Assembly: GCF_000230695.2 (NCBI RefSeq)
Contig: NC_020541.1
Span: 1,240,001 to 1,304,000 of the forward strand
DNA length: 64,000 nucleotides
Origin: Rhodanobacter denitrificans
GTDB lineage: Bacteria; Pseudomonadota; Gammaproteobacteria; Xanthomonadales; Rhodanobacteraceae
Direction of reading: 5' to 3'
The position numbers and the translations under genes were made by a program. Below, piece by piece: positions 30,322 through 38,210 of the stretch (position 1 is the first letter of the stretch; each line of letters opens with the position of its first letter). The notes below the pieces were generated by a model. That model was not told the DNA's origin, ran no database searches, and saw only the letters and a program-made list of their open reading frames with translations.

Positions 30322-31170
30322 ATGGGCATGCTCGAAACGATCTCCGAACAGCGCTGCCACGGCGGCATCCAGGGCTTCTACCGCCACCACTCGGAAGCCT
30401 GCGCCGGCGCCATGCGTTTCGCCGTCTACCAGCCGCCGCAGGCCGGCCGGCAGTTGTGCCCGGTGCTGTATTTCCTGGCCGGACTGACCTGCACCGAGGA
30501 AACCGCCACGATCAAGGCCGGTGCGCAGCGGCTGGCTGCCGAACTGGGCCTGGCGCTGGTGATGCCCGATACCAGCCCGCGCGGCACCGGCATCGACGGC
30601 GCCACCGGCGACTGGGAGTTCGGCGAGGGTGCGGGTTTCTACCTCGACGCCACCGAGGCACCGTGGTCGGCGCGCTTCCGCATGGCGAGTTACGTGGTGG
30701 ACGAATTGCCCGCGTTGATCGGCGCGCAGTTCCCGGTGGATGCCGCGCTGAGCGGCATCTGCGGCCACTCGATGGGCGGTCATGGCGCGCTGACCCTGGC
30801 CCTGAAGCATCCGCAGCGCTACCGCTCGGTGTCGGCGTTCGCGCCGATCGTGGCGCCCAGCCAGGTGCCGTGGGGGCGCAAGGCCTTGCCGCGCTATCTC
30901 GGCGACGATCCGGCGGCGTGGGCCGACCACGACGCCTGCGAGCTGGTGCGGCGGCAGACCTTTCCCGGCAGCATCCTGATCGACCAGGGCGAAGCCGACG
31001 GCTTCCTCGAGACGCAGCTGAAACCCGAGCTGTTCGACCAGGCCTGCGCCGAGGCGGGGCAGCCGCTGCTGCTGCGCCGGCATGCCGGCTACGACCACAG
31101 CTACTGGTTCATCACCAGCTTCATCGACGATCACCTGCGCCACCACGCAGCGGCGCTGGGGTTGTCCTGA
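30322..31170 (+). CDS. fghA: S-formylglutathione hydrolase
   Basis: FghA (FrmB/YeiG type) hydrolyses S-formylglutathione to formate and glutathione, the last step of glutathione-dependent formaldehyde detoxification. The 282-residue alpha/beta hydrolase shows the nucleophile elbow G-H-S-M-G-G-H-G, preceded by the typical L-x-G-L-T-C-T-E and P-D-T-S-P-R-G motifs, and the histidine region G-Y-D-H-S-Y-W-F. The formaldehyde dehydrogenase (adhC) that usually accompanies it is not within the window. It lies between two oppositely oriented helicase genes. Confidence 0.94.
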   Translation: MGMLETISEQRCHGGIQGFYRHHSEACAGAMRFAVYQPPQAGRQLCPVLYFLAGLTCTEETATIKAGAQRLAAELGLALVMPDTSPRGTGIDGATGDWEFGEGAGFYLDATEAPWSARFRMASYVVDELPALIGAQFPVDAALSGICGHSMGGHGALTLALKHPQRYRSVSAFAPIVAPSQVPWGRKALPRYLGDDPAAWADHDACELVRRQTFPGSILIDQGEADGFLETQLKPELFDQACAEAGQPLLLRRHAGYDHSYWFITSFIDDHLRHHAAALGLS

Positions 31171-31188
31171 ATTTCCGGACGCTCGAGA

Positions 31189-31220
31189 CGAACGTGGCGA
31201 CCATCAGGCCGCCACGTTCG
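31189..31220. terminator. Bidirectional hairpin between fghA and rhlE
   Basis: An 11-bp perfect inverted repeat (CGAACGTGGCG 31189-31199; CGCCACGTTCG 31210-31220) with a 10-base loop lies between the two convergent genes. There is no U-tract, so termination efficiency is uncertain. Confidence 0.55.
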
Positions 31221-31239
31221 GTGTCATTCAAGCCATCGC

Positions 31240-32568
31240 TCAGGCCTTGGCGGCCGGACGATGGTTCGAGCGACGGCGCTGGTTGCCGGCGGCGTGCTCG
31301 CCGCGGCCCTGCGGCGCATAGCCGTTCGGCCGCGCCGCGCCGGCGGGCTTGCCTTGCCGCGGTGCGCGTTGCTGTTGCCGCTGACCGCCGCCGCCCTGCT
31401 TCGGACGCGGCGCGCCGGCATCCAGCCGCAGCGGGGCGGACGGCTCGTAACCGGCCACCGGGGTGATCGCGATGTCCTGTTTCAGCAGCTTGCGGATGTC
31501 GAACAGCAGCCCGGACTCGTCGTGGCTGACCAGCGACAGCGCGAGGCCTTCCATGCCGGCGCGACCGGTGCGGCCGATGCGGTGCACGTAATCCTCGGCC
31601 ACCGAGGGCAGGTCGAAGTTGATCACGATCGGCAACTGCTCGATGTCGATGCCGCGCGCGGCGATGTCGGTGGCCACCAGCACGGTGACGCGGCCGCTCT
31701 TGAAGTCGCTGAGTGCACGGGTGCGCGCGTTCTGGCTCTTGTTGCCGTGGATCGCGGCGCTGCGCAGGCCGGAGGCATTGAGGAAGGTGACCAGTTTGTC
31801 GGCGCCGTGCTTGGTGCGGCTGAACACCAGGCTCTGGCGGCGGCTGTCTTGCGACAGCACGTGCAGCAGCAGGTCGCGCTTGCGCGAGGCGTCCACGGGA
31901 TGCACCTGATGGCTGACCAGGGTGGTCACGGTGTTCGGCGCCGAGACCGAGATCTCGCGCGGGTTGTGCATGAACTCCATCGCCAGCGTCTTGATCGCCG
32001 GCGCGAAGGTGGCCGAGAACAGCAGGGTCTGGCGCTTCTTCGGCACCGACTGCAGGATGCGCTTCAGTGCCGGCAGGAAGCCCATGTCGAGCATGCGGTC
32101 GGCTTCGTCCAGCACCAGCGTTTCCACCGCCGACAGGTCCAGCGTGCGCTGCTGCATGTGGTCCATCAGCCGGCCGGGGGTGGCGATGACGATGTCGACA
32201 CCGCGACGCAGTGCGTTGATCTGCGGGCCCATGCCGACGCCGCCGAAGATGGTGGTGGCGCTGACGTGGATGTGCTTGCCGTAGTCGCGCATGTTCTCGT
32301 GGATCTGCGCGGCCAGCTCGCGGGTGGGAGTGAGGATCAACGCGCGCGGGCGGCGGGTCATGGTCTGGCCGCTGGTCGACAGTTTCTGCAGCAGCGGCAG
32401 CGCGAATGCGGCGGTCTTGCCGGTACCGGTCTGGGCGGCGGCGAGCAGGTCGTGGCCTTCCAGTGCGGGCGGAATCGCGGCGGCCTGGATCGGGGTGGGC
32501 TGGGTGTAGCCGTAATCGGCAAGCGCACGCAGCAACGCGGGCGCAAGGCCCAGCGAATCGAAAGACAT
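31240..32568 (-). CDS. rhlE: DEAD-box RNA helicase RhlE
   Basis: RhlE remodels RNA during ribosome maturation. The 442-residue protein starts with the RhlE-type M-S-F-D-S-L-G-L and shows [31 protein letters not shown] and [10 protein letters not shown]. The C-terminal 75 residues are low-complexity Gln/Arg/Gly/Pro, as in relatives. The ATG is preceded by AGGAG at six bases, but that site lies inside an 8-bp hairpin (see the regulatory entry). Confidence 0.94.
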   Translation of the reverse strand: MSFDSLGLAPALLRALADYGYTQPTPIQAAAIPPALEGHDLLAAAQTGTGKTAAFALPLLQKLSTSGQTMTRRPRALILTPTRELAAQIHENMRDYGKHIHVSATTIFGGVGMGPQINALRRGVDIVIATPGRLMDHMQQRTLDLSAVETLVLDEADRMLDMGFLPALKRILQSVPKKRQTLLFSATFAPAIKTLAMEFMHNPREISVSAPNTVTTLVSHQVHPVDASRKRDLLLHVLSQDSRRQSLVFSRTKHGADKLVTFLNASGLRSAAIHGNKSQNARTRALSDFKSGRVTVLVATDIAARGIDIEQLPIVINFDLPSVAEDYVHRIGRTGRAGMEGLALSLVSHDESGLLFDIRKLLKQDIAITPVAGYEPSAPLRLDAGAPRPKQGGGGQRQQQRAPRQGKPAGAARPNGYAPQGRGEHAAGNQRRRSNHRPAAKA

Positions 32569-32570
32569 GG

Positions 32571-32596
32571 AACACTCCTGAGCAACCCGGAGTGTT
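32571..32596 (-). promoter_or_regulatory. Hairpin that buries the rhlE Shine-Dalgarno
   Basis: Read on the minus strand, AACACTCC, a 10-base loop and GGAGTGTT form a perfect 8-bp stem two bases before the rhlE ATG. GGAG of the ribosome site AGGAG is paired with CTCC. This could regulate translation by temperature, by a protein, or by RhlE itself. The effect is inferred; only the inverted repeat is seen. Confidence 0.6.
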
Positions 32597-32737
32597 CATA
32601 CCGTGTTGCAGACTAAGGGGAAGGGGCGACGGTGTGTCGCAGCACGCGTGAGGACGAGTGCAGGAACGAGTATAGCCGATCCTTCGCCGCCGCGTGCGCT
32701 GGCGGGACATCAAGCTGAACGGCGCATCGCGATCATC

Positions 32738-33394
32738 TCAGCGGTGCGGTTGCGCCACGATCAGGTAGCTGTTGAACGGCGTGTGCCCGCGCAGCGGTTC
32801 GATGCGCACCTCGAGCTCGGCGTCTTCCAGTGGCGCGCGCACTTCGCCGGCACTCGGATAGTGCTGCGCACCGCCGGGAATCCAGCCCGAAACGCGCAGG
32901 AAAAACTCCTCGACGCGGGTGGCATGGAAGCGCCAGGTCGGTTCGCGCAGCACGTTGCGGATGATCAGGCAGCCATCGGGCGCCAGGTGCCGGGCGGCTT
33001 CCCGCAGCAGGACGGGCTGGCGTTCGGCGGGCAGGTAGTGCAGTACGTCGAGCAGCGCGACGTGGCCGTGCATCGGCGGCAGTTCGGCCACGTCGGCATG
33101 ACGCAGGCTGATCGAGGCGCCGAGTCCGGCACGCTGCGCGGCCCGTTGCCCGGCGGCGATCTTGCGCGCATCGTGATCCAGTCCGAGGTAAGGCTGGGCA
33201 TGGTCCCGTGCGTGCAGGTACAGCCCGAGCAGGCCGATGCCGCAGCCGATGTCGAGCAGCGGCATCGCCGTGCCGGCCACCAGCGCGGCGGTGGCCGCGT
33301 AGACCGGGTCGCCGGCCAGTTTGCTCCGGACGTAGCCGCGCTGCAGAGAGTTGTCGTACAGCTGGGCGATGCGCTGGCGGCCGTGGCGATCCAC
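32738..33394 (-). CDS. Class I SAM-dependent methyltransferase
   Basis: A roughly 218-residue protein with the SAM-binding motif I L-L-D-I-G-C-G-I-G-L-L-G-L-Y and the acidic motif II L-G-L-D-H-D. Motif V-L-L-D-V-L-H-Y-L follows. Together these mark a small-molecule methyltransferase; the substrate is unknown. Start is uncertain: I chose the GTG at 33394, which follows GGAG by eight bases and precedes the family-like L-Y-D-N-S-L segment. The frame stays open to 33547, but that would overlap the start of the divergent MFS gene. Confidence 0.75.
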   Translation of the reverse strand: MDRHGRQRIAQLYDNSLQRGYVRSKLAGDPVYAATAALVAGTAMPLLDIGCGIGLLGLYLHARDHAQPYLGLDHDARKIAAGQRAAQRAGLGASISLRHADVAELPPMHGHVALLDVLHYLPAERQPVLLREAARHLAPDGCLIIRNVLREPTWRFHATRVEEFFLRVSGWIPGGAQHYPSAGEVRAPLEDAELEVRIEPLRGHTPFNSYLIVAQPHR

Positions 33395-33499
33395 ATCCGG
33401 GCTCCGCTGTTCGGTGGTGACCAGCCTAGGCCATCGGGTGCACGAGTACCATCGTCGCCGGCACGCCCCGTGCGTGAGGTCCCGTTCGAGGAGAGACCG

Positions 33500-34732
33500 A
33501 TGTCGCTGCTTGCACCCTTGCGTGAACTCGATACTGTCCAGCGGCACACGGTGCTGGCCAGTTTCCTGGGCTGGACACTGGATGCGTTCGACTATTTCCT
33601 GCTGACCTTCGTCATCGTCACGGTGGCGAAGGAGTTCGACGTGGGTACGGCGCAGATCACCTACGCGCTGTTCCTGACCCTGGCGGCACGGCCACTGGGC
33701 GCGCTGCTGTTCGGGCGCCTGGCCGATCGTTTCGGGCGGCGGCCGATCCTGATGCTCGACGTGATCCTGTTCTCGTTGTTCGAATTCGCCACGGCGTTTG
33801 CCTCGTCGCTGACCGCGTTACTGGTGCTGCGTTTCCTGTTCGGCGTCGCGATGGGTGGCGAATGGGGCATCGGCGCGTCGCTGGCGATGGAGTCGATCCC
33901 GGCGAAGGCGCGCGGCGCGGTGTCGGGCCTGCTGCAAAGCGGCTACCCGTGCGGCTTCTTTCTCGCCGCGCTGGCGAACTGGTTGCTGGTCGACCACATC
34001 GGCTGGCGCGGCCTGTTCGTGGTCGGCGCGCTGCCGGCGCTGCTGGTGCTGTACATCCGCCGCAAGGTGCCGGAGTCGGCGGTATGGCAGGAGGGCGCGC
34101 GGGCGGCGAAGCGGCCCGGCCTGCGGGAGGCCATGCGCGGGCACTGGAAGCTGGCGATTTACCTGATGCTGCTGATGATGGCGTTCAACATGTTCAGCCA
34201 CGGCTCGCAGGACATGTACCACACCTTCGAGGAGGTGAACCTGCACCTGCCTACCGGCTCGGCCACGGCCTTCGTGCTGGTGGCGCTGCTCAATCTCGGC
34301 GCGCTGGCGGGCGGTCTGTATTTCGGCGCGCTGTCGGAGCGGATCGGTCGGCGCAAGGCGATGATGATCGCCGCGCTGCTGGCGATACCGGTGATTCCGC
34401 TGTGGATGTACGGCGGCTCGCTGATCCTGCTGGGGGTGGGCGCGTTCCTGATCCAGGTGATGGTGCAGGGCGCCTGGGGCGTGGTGCCGAGCCATCTGAA
34501 CGAGCTGTCGCCGGCCGCGCTGCGCGGCACCTTGCCCGGGTTTGCCTACCAGATGGGCAACCTGCTGGCGGCGGTCACCGCCACCGCGCAGACCTGGCTG
34601 GCGCAGCGCCATGGCGGCGATTTCGCGTTCGCGATGGCGCTGTGGATGGTCTTGGTGGCGCTGCTGCTGACCTTGCTGCTGTGGCTGGGACCGGAGGCGC
34701 GCGGGGTAGGCTTCGGTCACCGCGAGTCCTAG
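33500..34732 (+). CDS. MFS transporter (sialate/carboxylate symporter type)
   Basis: A 410-residue major facilitator with 12 predicted membrane helices. The loop 2-3 motif reads G-R-L-A-D-R-F-G-R-R-P, and loop 8-9 has S-E-R-I-G-R-R-K. The N-terminal W-T-L-D-A-F-D-Y-F motif and the G-G-E-W-G segment of helix 4 place it near the metabolite:H+ symporter and SHS (sialate/lactate) groups, which carry organic acids. Substrate not determined. The ATG at 33500 follows GAGGAG. Confidence 0.85.
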   Translation: MSLLAPLRELDTVQRHTVLASFLGWTLDAFDYFLLTFVIVTVAKEFDVGTAQITYALFLTLAARPLGALLFGRLADRFGRRPILMLDVILFSLFEFATAFASSLTALLVLRFLFGVAMGGEWGIGASLAMESIPAKARGAVSGLLQSGYPCGFFLAALANWLLVDHIGWRGLFVVGALPALLVLYIRRKVPESAVWQEGARAAKRPGLREAMRGHWKLAIYLMLLMMAFNMFSHGSQDMYHTFEEVNLHLPTGSATAFVLVALLNLGALAGGLYFGALSERIGRRKAMMIAALLAIPVIPLWMYGGSLILLGVGAFLIQVMVQGAWGVVPSHLNELSPAALRGTLPGFAYQMGNLLAAVTATAQTWLAQRHGGDFAFAMALWMVLVALLLTLLLWLGPEARGVGFGHRES

Positions 34733-34749
34733 CGTCGCCGGGCTACTGC

Positions 34750-34755
34750 TAGAAT
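34750..34755 (+). promoter_or_regulatory. Candidate -10 box for slyD
   Basis: TAGAAT at 34750-34755 followed by CCGCC. A similar TAGAATCTGCC sits before the ykgJ gene at 24101. No convincing -35 box is visible. Confidence 0.3.
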
Positions 34756-34786
34756 CCGCCGTTTGATCCCATCGACGAGACAGGCA

Positions 34787-35272
34787 ATGAAGGCTGGCAA
34801 GGACAAGGTCATCGCACTCCACTACACGCTGACGGCGGATGGCGAAAAGGTTGAGAGCTCGCACGATCGCGACGAGCAGTTGTGGATCCTGCTGGGGCAC
34901 GGCCAACTGATCCCGGGCCTGGAAACGGCGCTGGAAGGGCATGCGTCCGGCGAGACGCTGAGCGTGGACGTGGCACCGGCCGACGCTTACGGCGAACGCC
35001 AGGAGGGCCAGATCCAGCGCATGTCGAAGAAATACTTCCCGCAGGCGAACCGGCTCAAGCCGGGCATGACGACCGTGCTGCAGCTGAAGCAGGGCGGCCA
35101 GCGCGCGGTGACCGTACACAAGGTCGGCATGAGCGCGATCGACGTGGACCTGAACCACCCGATGGCCGGCAAGACCCTGCATTTCGACGTGGCCATCGGT
35201 GAAGTGCGCGACGCCACCGAGGAAGAGATCGCCCACGGCCACGCCCATGCGCCGGGCAGTGCGGAGCACTGA
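34787..35272 (+). CDS. slyD: FKBP-type peptidyl-prolyl isomerase SlyD
   Basis: SlyD is a cytoplasmic prolyl isomerase and chaperone. The 161-residue protein has an FKBP domain split by the insert-in-flap (IF) chaperone domain (about residues 70-125), with G-x-L-I-P-G-L-E-x-A-L-E-G and D-L-N-H-P-M-A-G-K-T-L-H-F as landmarks. The C-terminal metal tail of E. coli SlyD is reduced here to H-G-H-A-H-A-P-G. Start at the ATG 34787 gives the normal N-terminus K-D-K-V-I-x-L-H-Y. A strong hairpin follows. Confidence 0.92.
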   Translation: MKAGKDKVIALHYTLTADGEKVESSHDRDEQLWILLGHGQLIPGLETALEGHASGETLSVDVAPADAYGERQEGQIQRMSKKYFPQANRLKPGMTTVLQLKQGGQRAVTVHKVGMSAIDVDLNHPMAGKTLHFDVAIGEVRDATEEEIAHGHAHAPGSAEH

Positions 35273-35296
35273 CCCCGCTTCAATGAAGCCAACGCG

Positions 35297-35322
35297 ATAA
35301 CGGCGCCCTCGGGCGCCGTTAT
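35297..35322 (+). terminator. Terminator after slyD
   Basis: A perfect GC-rich hairpin (ATAACGGCGCC / GGCGCCGTTAT) about 25 bases past the slyD stop, followed by TCG. Confidence 0.7.
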
Positions 35323-35331
35323 TCGTTCGCC

Positions 35332-35372
35332 CCTTCTCCAACCGGGAGAAGGTTGGGATGAGGGTGCCGGTC
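35332..35372. repeat. Palindromic intergenic repeat (CCTTCTCC-GGAGAAGG type)
   Basis: CCTTCTCCAACCGGGAGAAGG forms an 8-bp stem, followed by TTGGGATGAGGGT. It belongs to the family of dispersed repeats with CTCTCC/GGAGAG arms found between genes in many Proteobacteria. Confidence 0.55.
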
Positions 35373-35443
35373 CGTGCCTCGATCTATCCGCTGCCTGCTT
35401 CGCTGTTTCGGAAGATTCTGGAAGGGCGCTCCCCGCACCACCC

Positions 35444-36019
35444 TCAATCCAGCACCCGCTTCCCATAGGCGAAATGGCCGCCCCAGTACGGCCCGTCGAT
35501 GTCGTCCAGCCGCACCGTGCCGCCGCTGTTCGGCGCGTGCACGAAGCGGCCCTTGCCGACGTACACGCCGACATGGCTGATCGCGCCGCCGATGTCGAAG
35601 AACACCAGGTCGCCGCTGGCCAGCTGGGTCATCTTGCGCACCTTGTGGGCGTCCATCGAGGCCATGTCGTGCGAGGTGCGCGGCAGCTTGATGCCGGCAG
35701 CGGTGCGGTAGATGTAGTCGACCAGGCCGCTGCAGTCGAAGCCGCCGGCGGGCGTGTTGCCGCCCCAGCGATACGGCGTGCCGACCAGGCCGATCGCGCG
35801 GAACAGGATGTCGTTCGCTTCCCCAGCGCTGGCGGCCGAAGGTGCGCGCGGCGGCAGCTCGGCCAGTGCCGAGTGCGAGGCTTTGTAAGTGGGCTGGCGC
35901 CGTTGCGGACTGCTGGCGCACGCAGCCAGCAAGGCGATCGCAGAGAAAAGCAGCACCCAGCGTGCGACCTGCGGCAGCGCTAACGACAAGGGAAATCGGG
36001 CGACGGGCTGCGGACTCAC
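35444..36019 (-). CDS. NlpC/P60 (C40) peptidoglycan endopeptidase lipoprotein
   Basis: A 191-residue lipoprotein with signal peptide and lipobox L-A-A-C (C34). The C40 peptidase domain follows, with the catalytic cysteine in F-D-C-S-G-L-V (C96) and histidine in H-V-G-V-Y-V (about residue 150). W-G-G-N-T-P and S-G-D-L-V-F-F are also typical. It likely cuts peptide cross-links in the cell wall, like Spr/MepS. The start is GTG; its GAGG ribosome site lies in the 3' arm of a 9-bp hairpin (36025-36051). Confidence 0.9.
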   Translation of the reverse strand: MSPQPVARFPLSLALPQVARWVLLFSAIALLAACASSPQRRQPTYKASHSALAELPPRAPSAASAGEANDILFRAIGLVGTPYRWGGNTPAGGFDCSGLVDYIYRTAAGIKLPRTSHDMASMDAHKVRKMTQLASGDLVFFDIGGAISHVGVYVGKGRFVHAPNSGGTVRLDDIDGPYWGGHFAYGKRVLD

Positions 36020-36024
36020 GAGAC

Positions 36025-36051
36025 AACCTCGGCGTGGGGCGTGCCGAGGTT
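36025..36051 (-). promoter_or_regulatory. Hairpin overlapping the RBS of the NlpC/P60 gene
   Basis: AACCTCGGC and GCCGAGGTT (9 bp, 9-base loop) precede the GTG start by five bases on the minus strand. The GAGG Shine-Dalgarno is inside the 3' arm. Control of translation is inferred. Confidence 0.45.
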
Positions 36052-36115
36052 ATCAATTCAATAATTCATATGCAAATCAATACGCTTTTTTGCATTTTAA
36101 ATTCAGTTTCTCAAC

Positions 36116-37336
36116 TCAATCCTTGTTGGCTCCGTCCGGAAGTGGCGTCAGGTCGAATTTGACCGGCACACGCGCATAGCCATCGACCGGCTTCCCGTCC
36201 TTCATCTGCGGATTGAAGTGCCATTGCCTTGCCGCATCACTGGCGGCGGCGATCAGGTCAGCAGACGTGGTGGTGCTGTGCTTAGGGTCGTAGGCGATGG
36301 TGCCCACCGTACCGTCGGCATGGACCTGGACCGTGAGCAGTACCGTGCCTTGCTCGTTGTTCTTGATCGCCGGAGCCGGGTAGCGGGGCTGGAGTTTTGC
36401 GTTGTAGGTCAGGTCCGATTCGGCTTGCCGATCGGACGATGGCCCAGTGCTGGCCTGGACCACGAATACGCCGCCTGCCATCAGCGTGGCGAGTGCAAGA
36501 CAACCGATGCGACGGCGCAGGGCGCCGGGACGATGACGCTGGATCATGGTGAGTCGCTCCTTGAGTTGTGGCTCGGCGAGCCAGGGAATCAGCGCCGGTG
36601 CGGGGGACATGCCGGCGCTGTGCAGCAAGGTTTGCGCGTAGCCCGCTTCATCCTGCGGCGAGTGGCGCAGCACGCGTTCGTCGCAGGCCAGCTCCTGATC
36701 GAGCCGGAAACGCGGCAGCGCCAGCCACATCAGCGGATGGAACCACAACAGCGCGCCGGCCAGCTCGGCCAGCAGGTTCCACAGCGCATCGCCGCGACGC
36801 AGGTGGGTCAGTTCGTGACGCAATACCAGCCGACGCTCGGTGGCGCCGAAACGCTGCATGAAATCTGGCGGCAGCAGCAACAGGCTGCGTGGCGCCCATA
36901 GCACGGCCGGACCGGCCGGATGCAGACGCAGGCGGTGCGGGTCGAGCGTGTCCATTGCCGACCGCAAGGCCGGCTGCCATGCCTCCGGTAGCGGACGGCT
37001 GTGCCGATGAAGTTTCAGGTACTGCACGACCAGACGCAGCAGGCAGAACAGCACGCCAGGCAACCACGCCGACGCCAGCCAGATCCCTCGCGAGCCGTGG
37101 TGGGCCGGAGCGACGGCCATGGCGAGGTTGCCGGACAGCACCTCGATGCTCGGCAACGTCAGCAGAGGGGCTGGCAGTGTCGGTATCCAGGGTAGCGTTG
37201 CCATCAACGGCGGCAACAGCCACAGCGTGAAGGCCGGTCCCGCGCCGAAGCCGCGGCGCAGCGGGCGTCGCACCAGCAGCACCAGGAAAATCGCCGCGGT
37301 CACCAGCAGCAAGGAGCGCAGCGCGGCGGCATCCAT
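36116..37336 (-). CDS. M56 family metallopeptidase with TonB C-terminal domain
   Basis: A 406-residue BlaR1/MecR1-like membrane protease. There are several N-terminal membrane spans (about residues 5-22, 35-60 and 85-108), the zinc site H-E-L-T-H (H174, H178), and a further span near 310-328. In place of a penicillin sensor the C-terminus (about 325-400) is a TonB-C domain with R-Y-P-A-P-A-x-x-x-x-x-Q-G-T-V and W-x-F-x-P. It likely cleaves the BlaI-type repressor encoded just upstream. The ATG is one base after the repressor stop, so the two form an operon. The signal it senses is unknown. Confidence 0.88.
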   Translation of the reverse strand: MDAAALRSLLLVTAAIFLVLLVRRPLRRGFGAGPAFTLWLLPPLMATLPWIPTLPAPLLTLPSIEVLSGNLAMAVAPAHHGSRGIWLASAWLPGVLFCLLRLVVQYLKLHRHSRPLPEAWQPALRSAMDTLDPHRLRLHPAGPAVLWAPRSLLLLPPDFMQRFGATERRLVLRHELTHLRRGDALWNLLAELAGALLWFHPLMWLALPRFRLDQELACDERVLRHSPQDEAGYAQTLLHSAGMSPAPALIPWLAEPQLKERLTMIQRHRPGALRRRIGCLALATLMAGGVFVVQASTGPSSDRQAESDLTYNAKLQPRYPAPAIKNNEQGTVLLTVQVHADGTVGTIAYDPKHSTTTSADLIAAASDAARQWHFNPQMKDGKPVDGYARVPVKFDLTPLPDGANKD

Positions 37337-37337
37337 G

Positions 37338-37724
37338 TCAACGGTCCTTCTTCTCGATGGCGTCGAGCAGCTTGCGCAGTTCGGCAATGTCCTTCGCGCC
37401 CAGTTTCTCGTGGGCACTGAAATGCACCAGCAGCGGCGAAAGCCGACCGCCGAACACACGATCGAGCAGACTGCGGCTTTCCTGCGATTGCCATTGCCCG
37501 CGGGTCAGCGTGGGCGAATAGAGGTAGCGCCGGCCATCCCGCTCGGCAGCTACCGCGCCCTTGCCGAGCAGGCGGCTGAGCAGGGTGCGGATGGTTTTCT
37601 CGTGCCAGCCGGTGGGTTGCAGCAGTGCGGCGACGATCTCCTCGGAGGTTCGCGGAGCCTGCTGCCACAGCAGCTCCATGACCCGGCTCTCGGCTTCGCT
37701 GATGGCAATGGGTTTGTCCGGCAT
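37338..37724 (-). CDS. blaI: BlaI/MecI/CopY family repressor
   Basis: A 128-residue winged-helix repressor. It begins with I-S-E-A-E-S-R-V-M-E-L-L-W, the family hallmark, followed by the recognition region E-K-T-I-R-T-L-L-S-R-L-L-x-K-G and a C-terminal dimerisation helix. In this family the M56 partner protease cleaves the repressor when induced. A pair of TACA/TGTA-type half-palindromes lies 20-54 bases upstream and is a likely operator. No beta-lactamase gene is nearby. Confidence 0.9.
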   Translation of the reverse strand: MPDKPIAISEAESRVMELLWQQAPRTSEEIVAALLQPTGWHEKTIRTLLSRLLGKGAVAAERDGRRYLYSPTLTRGQWQSQESRSLLDRVFGGRLSPLLVHFSAHEKLGAKDIAELRKLLDAIEKKDR

Positions 37725-37743
37725 GAGCGTCCCGCCATTGGAT

Positions 37744-37778
37744 TACATGTGTAGTTCAAAACGAAGACTACGCGTGTA
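37744..37778 (-). promoter_or_regulatory. Putative BlaI operator dyad
   Basis: Two sites, TACATGTGTA (37744-37753) and TACGCGTGTA (37769-37778), match the TACA-N-TGTA core of BlaI/MecI operators. They are also mutually inverted (ATTACATGTGTAGT against ACTACGCGTGTAAT; 12 of 14 match). They lie upstream of blaI, suggesting autorepression of the blaI-M56 operon. Confidence 0.6.
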
Positions 37779-38210
37779 ATTCTTTTGTGGCAAGCGTCTG
37801 CGCAACGCGCAGGAAAGCGGACGGATCGGGGCCGTGCCTGGACGGGGTTGGCGCGATGTCCCGGAAGAGCCAGGGAGTACCGCCGCGGACGGCAAGCTCT
37901 TGCCGCCTGGACGTCCCGGACATGTTTGAAGACACGCGGTGCCACGACAGAACCCTGGCAGACCAGGGTTGCACGATGGCCTTGCCGCGGCGGCCCAACG
38001 AGGAAACTCTCCGGGAACAACCTGCCCGCGACGATCTTCCGAGTTGCCGCGTCATTGGCGCCCGAGGCCGCAACCGACAACGAGCGGGCGAAATCGCCGG
38101 GCGTGGAACCGATGGCGCAGACCAGACCACCATCCGGGTCAATCGAGACGCCGCCGCCAGCAGGGTGCAAGCGGGTAGGCGCGCTGTTGGCGGCCGCAAG
38201 GCGGATCGAG
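37779..38210. other. 430-bp region without an assignable gene
   Basis: Between the blaI promoter and the stop of the secreted EreA-like gene. Minus-strand frames run open through the region (one continues past the stop of the EreA-like gene to about 37750) with moderately GC-rich third positions, but no start with a ribosome site and no recognisable family. It could hold a decayed gene. No terminator or RNA gene seen. Confidence 0.4.

Noticed and set aside
37744..37778. Dyad considered as a terminator for convergent transcripts
   Set aside because: Arms are separated by 15 bases without a T-tract and the neighbouring genes are not convergent; the TACA/TGTA core fits a BlaI operator better.
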